Source: Artemisia argyi (lineage: Eukaryota > Streptophyta > Magnoliopsida > Asterales > Asteraceae). Taken from it: DNA of 64,000 nt. The position numbers were made by a program, and so were the translations under genes. The DNA lies in the NCBI GenBank assembly GCA_030686995.1, contig CM060684.1, positions 12,075,897 to 12,139,896 of the forward strand, given 5' to 3'. Shown in pieces: positions 11,481 through 23,259 of the stretch. The stretch's first letter is position 1, and every line of letters starts with the position of its first letter. Below the pieces are notes generated by a model. That model searched no databases. It saw nothing but the letters and a program-made list of their open reading frames with translations, and was not told the origin of the DNA.

Positions 11481-12599
11481 ATGCCGTTGTCACAAACCAT
11501 GGCCTCCCATATGCCCGATGTCGTCGAGGATATTTTTACTGCACCGGTTTTACCTGCACAGTTCACGATGGCATCTGATGACCTTTACCAGATGGCCATG
11601 TCTTCAGCTACTGTATCACAGGCAGCTTCTACTTCAGCACTACCTGCTGCATCTACGCAGGGACCCTCATCTTCTTTAGGGCTCCCTGGTACATCGAGGC
11701 AGCTTACTCTTCATCAGGTTTTGGCTCGTGTGGCACCACGCTTTGCCCACCGAGCTACGGCACGCATGTCGGTATGCCCTACTCCATCACCTTTACAGAT
11801 TGATGCTCATTCTCTTCTGTCTGAGGCGCCACCCACATCATTGCGTCGTCGTCCTAGATCACCTACTACATCTCCACATGGTTCACCTAGTAGGAGACGA
11901 CGAGTGATGAGGTACTCTCCCGATGAGGAGGAGGAGTACGAGGGTGAGGATGAGGCTGATGACCCTGAGCGGGAGGATGACCCTCAGGAGGCTGAGCATG
12001 GTGATGATGATGACCCTGAGGAGGAGGATGACCCTCAGGAGGATGAGATGCCTGATGATGATGATGATGAGTTAGCACCACCAGCTCAGGCTGAGGAGCC
12101 TGATTCACCTGTACACCCGATTGAGCCCGATTCACCTGATCATCCGTTCTTGTTTGAGTTGCCACCTGGTAGTCCCGTTGAGTCGGATGTGTCATCTGAG
12201 GTTTCTGCTGAGCATGCAGAGTTGGGTGAGGTTGGCAGGTTGTGGGCTCGGATTACTGAGCTTAGTGACAGAGTTGCACGCGTATCTGATCGACTTGAGA
12301 GAGTTATTGGAGAGTTTTTAGCAGATTTGAGAGTTGATTTGACTGTCGCTGTGGGCAGGGCTACTGAGCTGAGGAGAGTTATGATGGATGTCCACGAGCA
12401 TATCGATAGTTTGCAGCGAGGATTCGTTACTGCTCGTGAGGCCGACCGCAAGCTTTGGCAAAGGAATGCCGAGCTAGAGAAGGAGGTGGCTGACCTCAAG
12501 AGAGACCGAGACACCCATAGCGTGGAGTTAGGATCGTTATGGAGGGATCTTGATGGCTTGAGGCAGGAGTTGAGGATTCTCCGTCAGCCACGTGGCTAG
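11481..12599 (+). CDS. Extra Tekay ORF upstream of gag: acidic, coiled-coil protein
   Basis: This is an intact 372-codon ORF between the PBS and gag-pol, in the sense direction. Residues 1-90 are Ser/Ala/Thr/Pro-rich. Residues about 115-145 are Arg/Pro/Ser-rich with the basic run SRRRR. Residues about 150-205 are very acidic (runs of E and D, 'DDPEEEDDPQ' repeats). Residues about 210-240 are Pro/Asp-rich. Residues about 245-372 form heptad-patterned, probably coiled-coil sequence (LSDRVARVSDRLERVIGEF and later AELEKEVADLKRDRD). It has no zinc knuckle and no known catalytic motif. The gag-pol ATG is 253 bp downstream, so translation would need splicing, leaky scanning or a separate transcript. 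I recall similar acidic/coiled-coil proteins next to Tekay gag in Asteraceae annotations. Its function is unknown; structural, chaperone or chromatin-tethering roles are guesses. Confidence 0.75.
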   Translation: MPLSQTMASHMPDVVEDIFTAPVLPAQFTMASDDLYQMAMSSATVSQAASTSALPAASTQGPSSSLGLPGTSRQLTLHQVLARVAPRFAHRATARMSVCPTPSPLQIDAHSLLSEAPPTSLRRRPRSPTTSPHGSPSRRRRVMRYSPDEEEEYEGEDEADDPEREDDPQEAEHGDDDDPEEEDDPQEDEMPDDDDDELAPPAQAEEPDSPVHPIEPDSPDHPFLFELPPGSPVESDVSSEVSAEHAELGEVGRLWARITELSDRVARVSDRLERVIGEFLADLRVDLTVAVGRATELRRVMMDVHEHIDSLQRGFVTAREADRKLWQRNAELEKEVADLKRDRDTHSVELGSLWRDLDGLRQELRILRQPRG

Positions 12600-12852
12600 T
12601 TGTTTGAGTTATATTATCTTGTTGCTTTCTTAGCCGAGGAGTGTTCGGTTAGAAAAGCTAGTTATCATATTTTGATGTATTTTGTACGGCATTCGTCTCT
12701 TTTGGAACGATTAGTATGTTTTGTGTTATTCGTTAGTTGGAACGATGTTAGATCGCTATTGTACGGTTGATGGTTATTAGTATATGGTATTATGTGATTT
12801 TGGGTGTTATGGAAATTGAGTCCTTATTCGCTTATTTGTTGTTACGTGATCA

Positions 12853-15800
12853 ATGGCACCACGTCGAAACCCTGTTAGGTCTACCAGGACTGGTCCTGCT
12901 GTGACTACTCCTGCTCGCCGAGGTCGTCGACCTACTCGAAATGTTGAGACCCCTACTCCTGACAACCTGGACACCACTAACCGTAACAACAGGAATCAAA
13001 ATGTTGATGTTCAGGGAGACAATGGTCATGTTCCACTTAACGCACCTACTGTGGATCAAGCAATGATCAACCAACTCGTGGAGCAAAGAGTTGCTGAACT
13101 ACTAGCTGAGTCAAATCATTCCAACAATTCTGCTGGAACTTTTCCACCTGTTCGTGCTAATGGATGTCAATACAAGGAATTCAAGATTTGTGGACCCATT
13201 GAGTTTGGTGGAACTGAAGGAGTGGTTTACTTAGTCAAATGGATTGAGAAGACTGAGTCTGTGTTCAATGTCAGTGGTTGTGCGGAGAATGCGAAGGTAA
13301 AGTTTGCTTCTTTTACTTTCAAGGATGAAGCTTTGACTTGGTGGAACAACTACCGAAATGCAGTTGGGAGTGATGTAGCTTATGCTATAACTTGGGAGCA
13401 ATTTAAGTCCTTGCTGATTCAGACTTATTGCCCAAGGAATGAGGTCAAGAAGCTAGAGATTGAGTTTTGGAACCACAAGGTGAAAGGTAATGATATGGCG
13501 ACTTACAATCGTCGTTACCAGGAGTTAGTCTTGTTGTGCCCTGATATGGTGAAAACTGAGACTCAAAAGATTGAGAGGTATACTGATGGATTGCCTGTAG
13601 CTACGAGGAATGATGTAATTTCTGCTAGGCCTACAAACATCCATGAGGCAATCACAATTGCTCAACAACTTATGGATTCGTTGGAATTAGAAGAAGCTGA
13701 TAAGGAGAAGAATGGAAAGAAAAAGAGAGACCGTCACTCTAAGAGTAATGATCACCGAAGCAAGAGACAAGCTAAGGCTTATGCTATTGGGAATGGAGAT
13801 AAGAAGAATCAGAACGGTGATGCACCCAAGTGTGATCGTTGCCATCAGCATCACACTGGATGGTGTAGTGTGACATGCCAGAATTGCTCAAGGAAAGGAC
13901 ATACAGCTAGGGACTGTAGAGCTCGACCTCTTGCAATGGTTCAAGCTGCTCCTGAGATAAGAAACAAGGCAGATGTTACCTGTTATGGGTGTGGAAAGAA
14001 GGGACACTATAGGAATGAGTGTAGAGAATCGCGGAACCGTGGAAATCAAGGCTCGGGTGGTAATGGGTACAATTATGGAAACCGTGGAGCTGGAGGAAAT
14101 CGTGGACGACAAGATAATGGGGACCAACGTGTGGAAGCTGGAGCTGCTCAGGGAAGAGTGTATGCACTCGGGAACGAGAGAGGAGAAGATCCGAACGTCG
14201 TTACTGGTACGTTCCTTCTCAATAATCGTTATGCTTCCATACTGTTTGATACTGGTGCCGATAGGAGTTTTGTGTCCACTACATTTGCACCCTTAATAGA
14301 GAAACCCCCGATGGCCTTAGGAATTGGATATGATATTGAGTTAGCTAATGGAAACATAGAAAGGATTAATACCATCATTCGCGGTTGTACGTTAAATTTC
14401 TTGAACCACCCTTTCAACATAGATCTTCTACCCGTCACGTTAGGGAGTTTTGATGTAATCATTGGTATGGATTGGTTGTCGAAGTATCGTGCTCACATAC
14501 TTTGCGACGAGAAGATCGTGCGTGTACCATACGGAAAGGAGGTCCTAAATATATTAGGAGACCGAAAGGATTCTAGGAGCCCATCCCGATTGGCGGTGAT
14601 TTCTTGCACTAAGTTACCGAAGCTAATGGAGAAGGGATGTTATCTTTTCTCAGCTCGAATTTCTGAGAAGGGAGAGACGAAGAAAAAGGAAAGGTGCATT
14701 GGAGATGTGCCTATAGTTCGTGATTTTCCTGATGTGTTTCCCGATGATTTTCCGGGAATCCCACCAACTAGACAAGTGGAGTTTCAGATTGAGTTGATAC
14801 CTGGTGCTGCACCCGTAGCACGAGCACCTTATCGTCTTGCACCTACCGAACTGGAAGAGTTGTCGAAACAATTGGCGGAGTTAGCCGAAAAGGGATTCAT
14901 AAGACCAAGTTCTTCACCTTGGGGAGCCCCAGTCTTATTTGTGAAGAAGAAGGATGGATCGTTTCGTATGTGTATTGACTATAGAGAGTTGAATAAGTTA
15001 ACGGTGAAGAATCGATACCCGTTACCTAGGATCGATGACTTGTTCGATCAACTTCAAGGATCGAGTGTGTATTCGAAGATCGACTTGAGATCGGGATATC
15101 ATCAACTTCGAGTTCGCGAGGAAGATATTCCGAAAACGGCTTTCAGGACCCGTTACGGGCATTACGAGTTTCAGGTAATGCCGTTTGGGTTGACTAACGC
15201 ACCAGTAATATTCATGGATCTCATGAATCGTGTGTGCAAGCCATACTTGGATAAGTTCGTGATTGTATTCATCGATGACATTCTGATTTATTCAAAGAGT
15301 GAGAAAGAGCATGAGGAACATTTAAGACTCATTTTGGAATTGCTCAGGAAGGAGAAACTTTATGCCAAGTTTTCGAAATGCGAATTTTGGATTCCGACAG
15401 TACAATTTTTGGGTCATGTGATTGACAGACAAGGAGTCCATGTGGATCCTGCAAAAATTGAGGCGATAAAAGATTGGGCTGCACCTACAACCCCGACCGA
15501 AGTTCGTCAATTTTTGGGTTTAGCTGGTTATTACCGAAGATTCATTGAGGGATTTTCGAAGATAGCTAAACCATTGACCAAATTGACTCAAAAGAGTGTT
15601 ACGTATGAATGGGGAGATAAAGAAGAGGAAGCGTTTCAATTGCTTAAGAAAATGTTGTGTAGTGCTCCTATCTTGGCGTTACCAAAAGGTAACGAGGATT
15701 TCGTCGTCTATTGTGACGCCTCACATAAAGGTTTAGGAGCCGTGTTAATGCAACGAGAGAAAGTGATAGCTTATGCTTCCCGACAGCTCAAAAAGCATGA

Positions 15801-17541
15801 GAAAAACTACACTACCCATGATTTGGAGCTAGGTGCTGTAGTTTTTGCTTTAAGAATATGGAGACATTACTTGTACGGAACCAAATGTGTTGTGTTTACC
15901 GACCACAAAAGTCTACAACACATCTTGAATCAAAAAGAGCTCAACATGAGACAACGACGTTGGATCGAGTTGCTAAGCGATTATGATTGTGAAATTCGCT
16001 ACCATCCTGGTAAAGCAAACGTTGTTGCTGATGCTCTTAGTCGAAAGGAAAGAGTACCACCATTACGAGTTAGGTCATTGGGAATGACTATCGTATCGCC
16101 ATTACCATCTCAAATACTCGAAGCTCAAACGGAAGCGTTGAAAGCAGAAAATAGATCTGCCGAGAACATATTTGGGATGGCTGATAATGAGAAAGGATTT
16201 GTTGAGCGTTCGGATGGATTATTATGTCTTGGAGATCGGATTTGGGTACCCTTACATGGAGGAATTCGGGAATTGATTATGCATGAGTCGCATAAGTCAA
16301 AGTACTCCATTCATCCTGGTTCCGATAAAATGTACCAGGATCTTAAGAAGTTCTATTGGTGGCCAAATATGAAGGCATATATAGCATCGTACGTTAGTAA
16401 GTGCTTGACATGCGCCAAGGTTAAGGCTGAACACCAGAGACCGTTAGGACTACTAACGCAACCAGAACTTCCAGTCTGGAAATGGGAGCGGATTACTATA
16501 GACTTCATTACCAAATTACCGAGAACAGCTAGCGGTTGTGACGCTATCTGGGTAATTGTGGATCGTCTGACAAAGTCTGCTCATTTCTTAGCTATTAGTG
16601 AAGATGATAGTGTGGATAAGCTTGCGAGGTTATATGTGAAGGAAATTATTTCGCGTCATGGAGTCCCGATATCTATTATTTCAGATCGTGATAGTCGTTT
16701 TACGTCAGCTTTGAGGCGATCACTTCAAACGGCTTTGGGGACGAGGCTTGATATGAGTACTGCATATCATCCCCAAACCGATGGTCAAAGTGAGAGGACC
16801 ATTCAGACGTTAGAGGATATGCTTCGTGCATGCATCATAGACTTTGGTAAAGGCTGGGAGAAGTATTTACCCCTTGCGGAATTCTCCTATAATAACAACT
16901 ACCACACAAGTCTTAAGGCTGCACCATTCGAAGCTTTGTATGGCAGAAAGTGTCGTTCGCCTATTGGTTGGGCAGAAGTTGGAGATAGTCAACTTACAGG
17001 CCCTGAGCTTATTTTGGAAACTACCGAGAAAGTAACTCAGAGTCGTGACCGGTTGCAAGCCGCCAGAGATAGGCAGAAGAGCTACGCCGATAAGAGACGT
17101 AAACCTTTAGAGTTCCAGGTTGGAGACAAAGTAATGCTGAAAGTCTCGCCTTGGAAAGGTGTAATACGTTTCGGGAAACGTGGTAAACTCAACCCACGCT
17201 ACATTGGACCATTCTTGATCTTAGAAAGAATTGGGCCCGTGGCTTATAGGTTGGAATTACCGTCCGAACTGAGCAAAGTTCACGACGTGTTCCACGTGAG
17301 TAACCTGAAGAAATGTCTTTCTGATGAAATGCCCGTCATTCCAATGAGGGACATTCGTGTAGATGAGAAACTGAATTTCGTGGAGGAACCGATTGAGATT
17401 TTAGATCGTGAGGTTAAACGACTCAAGAGGAGTCGCATTCCGCTCGTCAAGGTTCGTTGGAATTCCCGACATGGACCAGAGTTTACGTGGGAACGTGAGG
17501 ACGAGTTCAGGAAGAGATATCCGAAGCTTTTCACTTCGTAG
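12853..17541 (+). CDS. gag-pol: Tekay gag-pol polyprotein with chromodomain
   Basis: This is a single intact 1562-codon ORF. Gag core: about residues 110-250 ([10 protein letters not shown]...). Two zinc knuckles lie near residues 341 and 377 ([28 protein letters not shown]), preceded by a Cys/His-rich [12 protein letters not shown]. Protease: DTGA near 466. Reverse transcriptase: about 660-850 with FIDD near 806. RNase H: begins at YCDAS near 952, with FTDHKSL. Integrase: HHCC finger from about 1143 (H..H..C..C), then D near 1216, D near 1277 and E near 1314 in the DDE arrangement. The C-terminus (about 1500-1562) matches the chromodomain-like tail of chromoviruses ([16 protein letters not shown]), which is thought to guide integration to heterochromatin. 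The order PR-RT-RH-INT-chromodomain identifies Ty3 chromovirus, Tekay-type. No stops or frameshifts occur, so it is likely functional. Confidence 0.95.
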   Translation: MAPRRNPVRSTRTGPAVTTPARRGRRPTRNVETPTPDNLDTTNRNNRNQNVDVQGDNGHVPLNAPTVDQAMINQLVEQRVAELLAESNHSNNSAGTFPPVRANGCQYKEFKICGPIEFGGTEGVVYLVKWIEKTESVFNVSGCAENAKVKFASFTFKDEALTWWNNYRNAVGSDVAYAITWEQFKSLLIQTYCPRNEVKKLEIEFWNHKVKGNDMATYNRRYQELVLLCPDMVKTETQKIERYTDGLPVATRNDVISARPTNIHEAITIAQQLMDSLELEEADKEKNGKKKRDRHSKSNDHRSKRQAKAYAIGNGDKKNQNGDAPKCDRCHQHHTGWCSVTCQNCSRKGHTARDCRARPLAMVQAAPEIRNKADVTCYGCGKKGHYRNECRESRNRGNQGSGGNGYNYGNRGAGGNRGRQDNGDQRVEAGAAQGRVYALGNERGEDPNVVTGTFLLNNRYASILFDTGADRSFVSTTFAPLIEKPPMALGIGYDIELANGNIERINTIIRGCTLNFLNHPFNIDLLPVTLGSFDVIIGMDWLSKYRAHILCDEKIVRVPYGKEVLNILGDRKDSRSPSRLAVISCTKLPKLMEKGCYLFSARISEKGETKKKERCIGDVPIVRDFPDVFPDDFPGIPPTRQVEFQIELIPGAAPVARAPYRLAPTELEELSKQLAELAEKGFIRPSSSPWGAPVLFVKKKDGSFRMCIDYRELNKLTVKNRYPLPRIDDLFDQLQGSSVYSKIDLRSGYHQLRVREEDIPKTAFRTRYGHYEFQVMPFGLTNAPVIFMDLMNRVCKPYLDKFVIVFIDDILIYSKSEKEHEEHLRLILELLRKEKLYAKFSKCEFWIPTVQFLGHVIDRQGVHVDPAKIEAIKDWAAPTTPTEVRQFLGLAGYYRRFIEGFSKIAKPLTKLTQKSVTYEWGDKEEEAFQLLKKMLCSAPILALPKGNEDFVVYCDASHKGLGAVLMQREKVIAYASRQLKKHEKNYTTHDLELGAVVFALRIWRHYLYGTKCVVFTDHKSLQHILNQKELNMRQRRWIELLSDYDCEIRYHPGKANVVADALSRKERVPPLRVRSLGMTIVSPLPSQILEAQTEALKAENRSAENIFGMADNEKGFVERSDGLLCLGDRIWVPLHGGIRELIMHESHKSKYSIHPGSDKMYQDLKKFYWWPNMKAYIASYVSKCLTCAKVKAEHQRPLGLLTQPELPVWKWERITIDFITKLPRTASGCDAIWVIVDRLTKSAHFLAISEDDSVDKLARLYVKEIISRHGVPISIISDRDSRFTSALRRSLQTALGTRLDMSTAYHPQTDGQSERTIQTLEDMLRACIIDFGKGWEKYLPLAEFSYNNNYHTSLKAAPFEALYGRKCRSPIGWAEVGDSQLTGPELILETTEKVTQSRDRLQAARDRQKSYADKRRKPLEFQVGDKVMLKVSPWKGVIRFGKRGKLNPRYIGPFLILERIGPVAYRLELPSELSKVHDVFHVSNLKKCLSDEMPVIPMRDIRVDEKLNFVEEPIEILDREVKRLKRSRIPLVKVRWNSRHGPEFTWEREDEFRKRYPKLFTS

Positions 17542-17581
17542 ATGAATTTTTTCGAGTGAAACCCGGGACGGGTTTCCTTCT

Positions 17582-17594
17582 GAGACGGGGAGGA
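17582..17594 (+). other. Tekay polypurine tract
   Basis: GAGACGGGGAGGA lies immediately before the 3' LTR start at 17595. It would prime plus-strand DNA synthesis. Confidence 0.75.
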
Positions 17595-18033
17595 TGTGAC
17601 AACTGGCAGTTTAGGGAGCTATTTTTAAAACCCGCATTACAACTTAAGTTTGTTTATAATTTTTATTTGAAATTTTCATTTCACAACGAACTTGTAAGAC
17701 CTATTCCTATGGATATTTTATTTAATGACGTTATGGAATTCGTGAATTATGTTCATAATTCATTTTTGATTATACGATCGGTGATGTATATTTGAATTCT
17801 CACCTGGTACTACGTTGACTTTGGCACTAGGATTACCTAACATAGTTTTATGATTCTTCTTAACGAGTCCGTTATATATTTTAATTAATTACGAGAGGTT
17901 CTCGTGTGATATGGAAATTTTAAAATGAGTTCGGGTTTGGGCCACGTGTTTTTACAGTACCCGCGTTACCCGCTCCACCGTAATAATATCTTTATTATTA
18001 CTATTAGTATTATTATTCTTATTATTATTATAC

Positions 18034-18075
<42 letters not shown>

Positions 18076-21055
18076 AAAAAAAGTTAATAAAGGGTCCTTT
18101 GGGTCCGGTTCTTCACACACCAACACAAACACTCATTATTTTCATCTCTCTTTTCCTCTCATCCTCTCCACTCCAAAACCCTAGCCGCCCCTTAAATATT
18201 CCGGCCACACCACAGCCACCGCCGGCCACCACTCTAAACCACCACCATAAATCGATTCCCCATCATCCCTACTCTTAGATCTACTATAACACGCGCCTAT
18301 AAACCCCATATTTCATTTCGAATCGTCACTAAATTCACCACTATTCGTTGTTTTTGGAAAGATTATCAAGGTTTTGAGCTTTTAGTTCAAAGGTGAGCGA
18401 GTTTCCACTCGTATTGTTAATAAAAAACGCGACCCTTGGTCACGAAGTATTTAAGATCCGAATGGGTTTTTAATTAAAAACGTGATATGATGATGGGTTG
18501 TTGATGAAACATGTTTTTCTATGAAGTTTGGTATCCGGGTTGGTTTATTTTCGTCGGGTCGAGGTGTACCCGAGGGTGAAACCCTCGGATTGTGCTTGTT
18601 TGGCCGAACTGTGATCTTTGATGATTCTTGGTGTTCGATGAGGGTGTTTGGACCTCATTTTTGTTGTTAACCTTGGATACTTGGTTCGAGCCTCTTGGCT
18701 CGTGATGTGACCGAGACTCAATTGAGTCGTATAGCCTCGGGTTCGGCTTGGTAAACCGACCCGAACTCTAACTTGGTTGATGTTATTTTTTTGTGCTAAT
18801 GGTGAACTACTTGTTATATTATTATTTCATATCATTGTTTTTGGTATATTGGTTGTTGTGGTATTATATTCTCGGCCGAATGCATTGGGTCGAATTGGTT
18901 ATTGATTTTGGTAATTGAGAAGTTGTTGGCGATTGGTAAATGTGATATGAGGACCGGTTATGAGACGGTCGTTAGATGACGGAGATAGGTTAGTCGGGTA
19001 CCGTAGTCGGACCTTATTGTTGTAGCCCGTGGTTGAGATTGTGAGTGGACGGAGATTTATTATTTATGACTTTTCTTATTGTTGGACTTGGACAATGAGT
19101 CGAGGGTCATGACTCGGACATATGACCATTTCGTATAACTCAATAACTATTAAAACTAAAACGAGAATAATAAAACTCGTAATAATAATTATTGATAATA
19201 TGAACGTTTATACGAAAGTATATACGTGAATAACGTATATATACCTATATAAACGCGTATATTAATAATAATAATAATCACGAGTCGTATTATAAATAAT
19301 ACGATTAAATATATATTAGGCTACGAAAGTGGCGTAATATTATTATAAAAATTGTGTTATAAACGGGAAACTCCCGACAATTATGAAACATTTAATAAAA
19401 ATGTCATTTCGAATATACAACGGATACATTTATTGAGTTAGGCGAAATTGTCGTCACCCGGGTCCAGGTAAGTTACTAATTGTGACATTCGTGTTGTCTC
19501 GGATATATGACGACTAATATCGACGTTTTCTATAAGTAAATAACCACTCAACCGTAAGGTTGAGCCGGGTTGTTTGGTTATATGAAACAAATATATTAGT
19601 GGGCATCGCATCCTACGACGCCCATAGGTTGTGGTATATGTAAAGTGGAATAGATTGCGAGTGTATATATCGGGAAATCTGGCCAATTTGACGATATATA
19701 CGAGGAATTTATTAAACTATGATATATACTATATAGTCAATATGTGCTATGTGCTTTATATGTGCTTTAGATTGGGTGTAATCTTGGAACGGTATATTAC
19801 GTAAATAGATATGAGGATTATCAAATCGACGGATTTGGTAAACTTTGGCGATTTATTTAAATGATATATTGGACTAATATTAGATCTATAGTTTATTATA
19901 TCTTCTACATGTGATCTTGTTGGTTTGTTTTGAGTCGACCCACCACCCGTATGGATACCAAACGCAAATACACCAAACTAATACGAAATGGATTTTCGGT
20001 AATAAAACGGATTCTCGTCCGGGTTTGGAAATATTGTATATTTGAGGAAATGATTTCTGAAAGAGTTAATATTGTTAGGTCGTGCCAAGTCCGTAGTTGC
20101 TGTTTCGTGAGTTATCATACATCTTATTGCTACCTACCTCGTCTTGCTATTTTCTGGACTTGAGGTGAGTCATAGCCCCACTTTTTACTCTTGAACTATG
20201 TTTTCAACGATTGGGGTGAGAAACGTGCAAATCATTTTACGTGGACTATTATCGCTTTTATATTCTTTCTAAACTTGCTATGCGTATGGACTAGGATGTA
20301 TAGTCAGCTTTAGTCACTTCTCTTGTGTACTATTCAAGGTTGGCTTATTTGTTATTGTCAGCTTTAGTCACACCTTTTGTGTGTACTATTCAAGGTTGGC
20401 TTATTTGGTTATTGGTGAATTGTCAGCTTTAGTCACATATATGTTGTGTGTACTATTCAAGGTTGACTTATTTAGATACTGTAGTGTGCACCTATAGGTT
20501 ATTAATACTTCGGAGGTTATCCGAGTATTTATTGGTATTGCGGGGGTTACCCGAATATCTATGTTGTTACGGAAGGGTATCCGTGTGTTTTGGTTATTGC
20601 GGAAGGGTATCCGTGTGTTATGTTGAGAGCGGAGGGTATCCGCAGGCTTTTAGCGAATCCTTAGTCTAGCTAGCAAGCGTTTTGCGTATATGTCCACTAT
20701 ATTATTAGTTGAATTTAAACCTATGATCTCACCAGCGAAAGCTGACTTTTAGCACGTTTTCTCAGGTAATTAAGTGTTGAGGTGCATGCTTGGATTGGAA
20801 GGCTCGGCTGAGGCACACGGTTATGGATCTATATTTTCTGAACTCTGATAATTAAATTTGGACCTATTATTATTTATTTTGGGCCTGACTCTGAATGATG
20901 TTGGGATAAATGTAAACCTTAAAACCCCGTTTTGGTTGTGTTTTTACTATGTTTACTTTATCTCGTTCTATATTGTCTTGTGTTGGATACCAATCCCCGT
21001 AGCACCCCGAAAGCTTGTTGAGTCTTCCGCTGTATCAAATTTTGGGGGTGTTACA
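17595..21055 (+). repeat. Tekay 3' LTR (3461 bp)
   Basis: This is a near-identical copy of 7664-11122. Differences seen by eye include C/T near 7691/17622, three C/T or G/T changes in the first 300 bp, four changes near 9650-9870/19580-19805 and one near 10098/20031. The A run is 35 nt instead of 33, which accounts for the whole length difference. Confidence 0.93.
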
Positions 21056-21534
21056 GAGTACCCAACTAGAGAGTTCTAAGCACTATATCAACAAGGCTCC
21101 CTTTAGGCGAAGAAAACCGTACAACGTCGCATACGTTATTTTTCGACACTAAGCTAGATGTCGAGTACTAATCGTAGCTAGTACCAATCTACCACGATCT
21201 ATGCGATCCTAACTTCTTACACGATCTACACGATCCTTACTTATCACACGATCAACACGATCCTCACACTTTATTCTTGTTCCAGTTGATCAACACACAA
21301 GCTCACTAGCTACAAGAGATCTCCAAGATCTTAACAAGATCACAATGATCAACACACAAGATAACACAATAATAAAATGACACTTGATGCATATCAAGAT
21401 ACAATCAATTAAACTACATGTAATGCAAGTGCACTACACAAAGACTCTAACACCTTGTATCTTCTTGATACTTTGTGTTCTTCTCTTGACTAGTAGAGGA
21501 ATGTAGGTGATCTTTGGTTGGATAAAAAGATCAC

Positions 21535-21582
<48 letters not shown>

Positions 21583-21670
21583 AATGATCAATGAAATGTA
21601 GGTGTGAAAGAAGGATTTAACTCAGAAAGTTTTGTGTGAGAAAGGAAAAGTAAAATCAGGGAAATGAAGT

Positions 21671-21680
21671 GGTATTTATA
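21671..21680 (-). promoter_or_regulatory. TATA box of the copia LTR
   Basis: The minus strand reads TATAAATACC. It is positioned so that transcription runs toward the copia PBS at 7413, with the Tekay insertion now in between. Confidence 0.5.
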
Positions 21681-21729
21681 GGAAATGAAAATCTAACCGT
21701 TTAAAAGACACGACACCACTAATTGTCAT

Positions 21730-21757
21730 ACGGTACCACTAAATTTAGTGGTACCGT
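21730..21757. repeat. 28-bp perfect palindrome in copia U3
   Basis: This is a perfect inverted repeat with no spacer, centred on AAATTT, with GGTACCAC arms. It lies 50 bp upstream of the minus-strand TATA box. A partial copy of the same motif is inside the gag coding region at about 5825-5880. Confidence 0.85.
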
Positions 21758-21833
21758 GGTACGTGCCAGACAAAAATGCTCCCATTTTTGTTTTTAGTGG
21801 TGAAAGTTTATTTGGGGAAGTTAGTAGCTTATT

Positions 21834-21860
21834 GGGGGTGGGGGGGGGGGGGGGGGGGGG
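21834..21860. repeat. G-tract
   Basis: A nearly pure G run of more than 20 nt ends exactly where a 205-bp tandem duplication begins. It is a likely replication or sequencing trouble spot. Confidence 0.9.
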
Positions 21861-22270
21861 AATAGCTGTTGGCATTTTTGAAATGATTTTCCCAAATAAA
21901 ACATTTCTTAATAATTAAAAAAAATAATTTGTAAGGTGTATTTTTGAAAACAAAGTTTTGTCACATTAAAAATGTAAGGTTTAAAACCACAAATTCACTT
22001 CTTTGATTATTTGTCAAGTTGTCAATTTGTTTGTTCATACCTAGAGTGATTTACATAGAAATCGGAATAGCTGTTGGCATTTTTGAAATGATTTTCCCAA
22101 ATAAAACATTTCTTAATAATTAAAAAAAATAATTTGTAAGGTGTATTTTTGAAAACAAAGTTTTGTCACATTAAAAATGTAAGGTTTAAAACCACAAATT
22201 CACTTCTTTGATTATTTGTCAAGTTGTCAATTTGTTTGTTCATACCTAGAGTGATTTACATAGAAATCGG
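21861..22270. repeat. Perfect 205-bp tandem duplication
   Basis: 21861-22065 and 22066-22270 appear identical by eye (start 'aatagctgttggcatt', end 'acatagaaatcgg'). The sequence is AT-rich and non-coding. It is either very recent or an assembly artefact next to the G-tract. Confidence 0.9.
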
Positions 22271-22760
22271 ATATTTCGACTAAAAACATGTTTGCATTAA
22301 TTTTTACGTAAAATGTTTTCACATTTTGTTATAATCAAAACATCGAGTTATTGAGGGATGAGTAATGTTTTAAGACATTATTTGCATCAACACTTTTGAT
22401 TTGTTAAACTTTATATTTTTTGTTCCGCATTTTTCATTTCACAGTTTTATAATATAAAAAATTATAAAAATAAAGAATAAATAAATAAACAAAAAAACAT
22501 GGGTATCATTTATAGTTTTGGGAGTTCTTTATAACCTATCCAAAAGATATTATTTAAAATAACAAAGTTTATATTAACGTTAAACATTACAACAAGAAAA
22601 CAAAAACATCACATTCAAAGGCAACGCGTAACATGCCCGCGTTTATTTCCAAAGTCACTACTAGCTAGTGCATACCATAGTGATCACCATTTAAAGATAG
22701 TACAATATTATAGATGCATCATAAGCAGTATTCCATATCATTATCACTACTAGCTAAGTA
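22271..22760. other. AT-rich intergenic sequence
   Basis: No gene is seen. The segment 22655-22690 repeats the sequence around the stop codon of the downstream minus-strand ORF (22745-22793). Confidence 0.6.
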
Positions 22761-22761
22761 G

Positions 22762-23259
22762 CTAGTGCATACCATAGTGATAACCATTTAAACTTATAGG
22801 CGGAGGACGTTGATAGTCATCCTCATCATCATCATCATCATCATCATCATTATCTTCGTAACTTGGATTAAGTTCGCGAACTTTTCCTTGTGAAGGTGGA
22901 GGTTTCACGTGTACATATGTAGAGTGATTGTCATATTCAGATTTCGGTCGGTTAGCAGCCATGCCTCCCACTGAAGGCGGCCTAGCACGTTCTTGATCAT
23001 TCACCGAATCTTTCCCAAGGCTACGGTTGAAATATCCAGGTTCATCATGATATGAAGTGACTCGGACTCCAGCAGCGTCTATGATACTTGGCGCCTGTTT
23101 AGGTTCATCGGTGTGACCCTTTAGAGTGCGTTGTTGTTGGTGTGAATTTGGTCGAGTTCCAAACGCGTCTGAGATCGAGTGTGGGTTAGAGCGAGCTTTG
23201 GTGTATTCAGAGGTGTAAGAAATGTATCGTGGGTGGGTTGGTAAAGGATGTGAATACAT
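22762..23259 (-). CDS. Unrecognised hydrophilic protein with poly-Asp run
   Basis: This is a 165-codon ORF starting MYSHPLPTHPRYISY. The protein is hydrophilic and probably disordered, rich in Pro, Ser, Asn, Asp and His. It has a run of Asp/Glu near residues 138-148 (a GAT/ATC trinucleotide repeat in the DNA) and ends NGYHYGMH. No signal peptide, membrane segment or known domain is visible. The open frame has little low-complexity DNA outside the Asp run, and it is the only ORF of this size in the non-TE stretch. That makes it a candidate host gene or the last exon of one. An upstream exon cannot be excluded because the sequence 5' of it runs into a minisatellite at about 23950-23450. Function unknown. 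Confidence 0.4.
   Translation of the reverse strand: MYSHPLPTHPRYISYTSEYTKARSNPHSISDAFGTRPNSHQQQRTLKGHTDEPKQAPSIIDAAGVRVTSYHDEPGYFNRSLGKDSVNDQERARPPSVGGMAANRPKSEYDNHSTYVHVKPPPSQGKVRELNPSYEDNDDDDDDDDEDDYQRPPPISLNGYHYGMH

Larger units (their letters stand above)
7664..21055 (+). mobile_element. Ty3 chromovirus (Tekay type), complete, very young
   Basis: This is a complete 13.4-kb element with two LTRs (7664-11122, 17595-21055), a tRNA-Met PBS, an extra ORF, an intact gag-pol with a C-terminal chromodomain, and a polypurine tract. The target duplication GAGTA lies at 7659-7663 and 21056-21060. The LTRs differ at about eight positions by eye plus a 2-nt length change in the A run. It sits inside the LTR of the copia element. 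It looks autonomous and recently active. Confidence 0.93.
21061..21770 (-). repeat. Copia 5' LTR, outer segment (right end approximate)
   Basis: This continues the LTR interrupted by the Tekay element. It holds a 43-nt A run (about 21538-21580), a minus-strand TATA box (21671-21680, TATAAATACC) and a 28-bp perfect palindrome (21730-21757). The outer LTR end is not certain; the likely range is 21760-21840. No gene is seen. Confidence 0.55.

Noticed and set aside
11887..12514. Antisense ORFs over the Tekay extra ORF
   Set aside because: They are shadows of a GC-biased, repeat-rich sense ORF. The sense frame has clear domain structure.
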